DNA of 6,120 bases from JAKEGK01 sp036507695 (GTDB lineage Bacteria; Pseudomonadota; Gammaproteobacteria; SZUA-152), in the NCBI GenBank assembly GCA_036507695.1, contig DATCIR010000299.1:1-6120 (forward strand), given 5' to 3'. The notes beneath the pieces were generated by a model. The model was given only the letters and a program-made list of their open reading frames with translations. It made no database searches and was not told the DNA's origin. A program made the translations under genes and the position numbers. Positions within the stretch are counted from its first letter, which is position 1, and the number at the start of each line of letters is the position of its first letter. This document shows positions 5,253-6,120 of the stretch, in pieces.

Positions 5253-5678
5253 TTAAATACTGTGGATCTTTATACAAGGATTTTCTTTAAGTTCGCGGAG
5301 CAATGCATCAGGATCAGGGGAATGTTTCGACATCAGGTACACAAAGTCGGCATAATCTTCAGCGAAAATACCTTTAAATACTAAACCAATCCCGTCAGGT
5401 TTTACGTGAGTAATTTTCGATTTGAATTTCAACATCACGGTCTTGGGTCCGTCCGAAAACATCAGTGTAAGCATACACCGCGCGCCGCGCTTTAAGACGG
5501 ATGCCTGGTTGAATTGGATAAACGCACCGCAAAAGCTGATATTCCGGGTCTTGCCGTTATATTGGATGCCATCGTTGAAGGCCACGTTTGCTGAGACCCG
5601 GATATCTAATCTTTGGTGTTTGCGATTCTCGGTATTGGAAACAGCGGGTGCGCTTGCAGTCATGAATCGTGGGGCCAT
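5253..5678 (-). CDS. PilZ-domain protein, predicted cyclic-di-GMP receptor
   Basis: A single-domain cytoplasmic protein of 141 residues. The N-terminal RxxxR switch is present in ENRKHQRLDIR (Arg19 and Arg23), followed by the second binding motif RNISFCGAFI (Asn46, Ser48, Gly51). This is the (D/N)xSxxG signature with Asn in place of the commoner Asp. Beta-rich sequence continues through FKSKITHVKPDGIGLVF (85-101), typical of the PilZ barrel, and a short helical tail follows. The ATG at 5676-5678 has GGAG six bases ahead, supporting this start. Such proteins bind cyclic di-GMP and alter motility, exopolysaccharide or other outputs, but the partner cannot be told from sequence. No neighbour shares an operon with it in view. 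The diguanylate cyclase in this window could supply its ligand, which is only inference. Confidence 0.9.
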   Translation of the reverse strand: MAPRFMTASAPAVSNTENRKHQRLDIRVSANVAFNDGIQYNGKTRNISFCGAFIQFNQASVLKRGARCMLTLMFSDGPKTVMLKFKSKITHVKPDGIGLVFKGIFAEDYADFVYLMSKHSPDPDALLRELKENPCIKIHSI

Positions 5679-5724
5679 CGGTTTCTCCGGTACATGTTAC
5701 TTTGGGTGTTCCTGTGAATGCCGC

Positions 5725-5745
5725 TTCGCACTAATATTGTGCGAA
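5725..5745. promoter_or_regulatory. 21-bp interrupted palindrome, candidate operator for the PilZ gene
   Basis: TTCGCAC (5725-5731) and GTGCGAA (5739-5745) are perfect inverted 7-mers around TAATATT. The centre lies about 57 bases ahead of the PilZ start codon, a usual place for a dimeric regulator or promoter-overlapping operator. No U run follows, so it is not a terminator. The bound protein is unknown. Confidence 0.4.
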
Positions 5746-6014
5746 CGAATGCGCTTCCTTACAGTGTTTCAAATCATGTTTTCTTTGAGTATAGATGGCG
5801 ATTTCCAAAATATTTGTTCTGCAATGTAATTGTTACTGATATGGATCATTCAGAAAAAAATATAGCGAGTCTAGCTTGGAATGATTTACACATCCGTGTT
5901 GCGGCAAATTACCTAATGTAAATTCTTTAATGAATATTTTTATGGCGCTCTATTTCGGCGTCTCAAGAAAGACGATTACTCACTAACTCTAATGGTAACT
6001 ACTCACCCGCGGGC
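5746..6014. other. gene-poor AT-rich intergenic stretch
   Basis: No convincing gene. Plus-strand frames here (one ending at 5829, one at 5921) lack a ribosome site and any recognisable motif, and one is antisense to the PilZ gene. Composition is more AT-rich than the coding parts. The promoter of the PilZ gene presumably lies near the PilZ end, but I see no clear -35/-10 pair. Confidence 0.4.
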
Positions 6015-6120
6015 GGCGCCGGTGTCTCCTGCCGGGGGACGCCGCAAGTACGTCCCTGTAGGTTGTTGTGGGCCATCCCTGGCCCACACCCTGCGGGCGC
6101 ACTGCGTGCGACCGGATTCG
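6015..6120. repeat. GC-rich palindromic repeat, truncated by the window edge
   Basis: The composition changes sharply to GC-rich. A 9-bp perfect hairpin (TGTGGGCCA/TGGCCCACA, 6067-6088) and a 6-bp pair GGGACG/CGTCCC (6036-6041 and 6051-6056) are present. The phrase GACGCCGCAAGTACGTCCCT resembles a family of long dispersed intergenic repeats in proteobacteria. No reading frame is supported. The right end is outside the window. Confidence 0.5.

Noticed and set aside
5422..5921. Plus-strand frames of 135 and 67 codons near the PilZ gene
   Set aside because: The first is antisense to the PilZ CDS; the second has no ribosome site or recognisable features.

Overview
The window looks like a stretch of proteobacterial chromosome, most likely a betaproteobacterium. 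The reasons are the BtuM-type cobalamin transporter, the class of palindromic intergenic repeats, and the riboswitch-led B12 locus. This placement is inferred from gene content only. Every gene I can support lies on the minus strand, so transcription runs from high to low coordinates.

Reading in that direction: a GC-rich palindromic repeat is cut by the window edge (6015-6120). A gene-poor stretch follows, with a 21-bp interrupted palindrome ahead of a small PilZ-domain protein (5253-5678). Next comes an intergenic stretch with a 26-bp imperfect inverted repeat (5039-5199). Then the B12 locus begins with a clear cobalamin riboswitch (4682-4905). It is followed by a 48-codon reading frame that looks like the two ends of btuB joined together (4386-4532), a MITE/REP-like repeat (4246-4384), an intact btuM (3635-4216), a 46-codon frame that is the two ends of a CobA/CobO/BtuR adenosyltransferase joined together (3489-3629), an intact cobQ/cbiP (1973-3463), and a broken cobC-like phosphatase remnant (about 1660-1896). 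Last comes a PAS-GAF-GGDEF diguanylate cyclase (272-1603), then a gene-free edge region (1-246).

The main result is that this is a partly decayed cobalamin uptake/salvage operon. Riboswitch, btuM and cobQ look sound. btuB and cobO appear to have lost their middles while keeping start, stop and reading frame, and cobC is a fragment. Keeping frame in two internally deleted genes of one operon may reflect pressure to preserve translation of the genes downstream. The cell would then need its outer-membrane B12 receptor and corrinoid adenosyltransferase from elsewhere in the genome, or would have a reduced B12 economy.

Other points of interest are a perfect 26-bp inverted repeat that places part of cobQ in opposite orientation just past its own stop codon, a 23-bp tandem duplication inside the riboswitch's variable arm, and the cyclic-di-GMP genes (synthase and PilZ receptor) on either side of the B12 locus. 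I do not see a clearly new defence or mobile system here.
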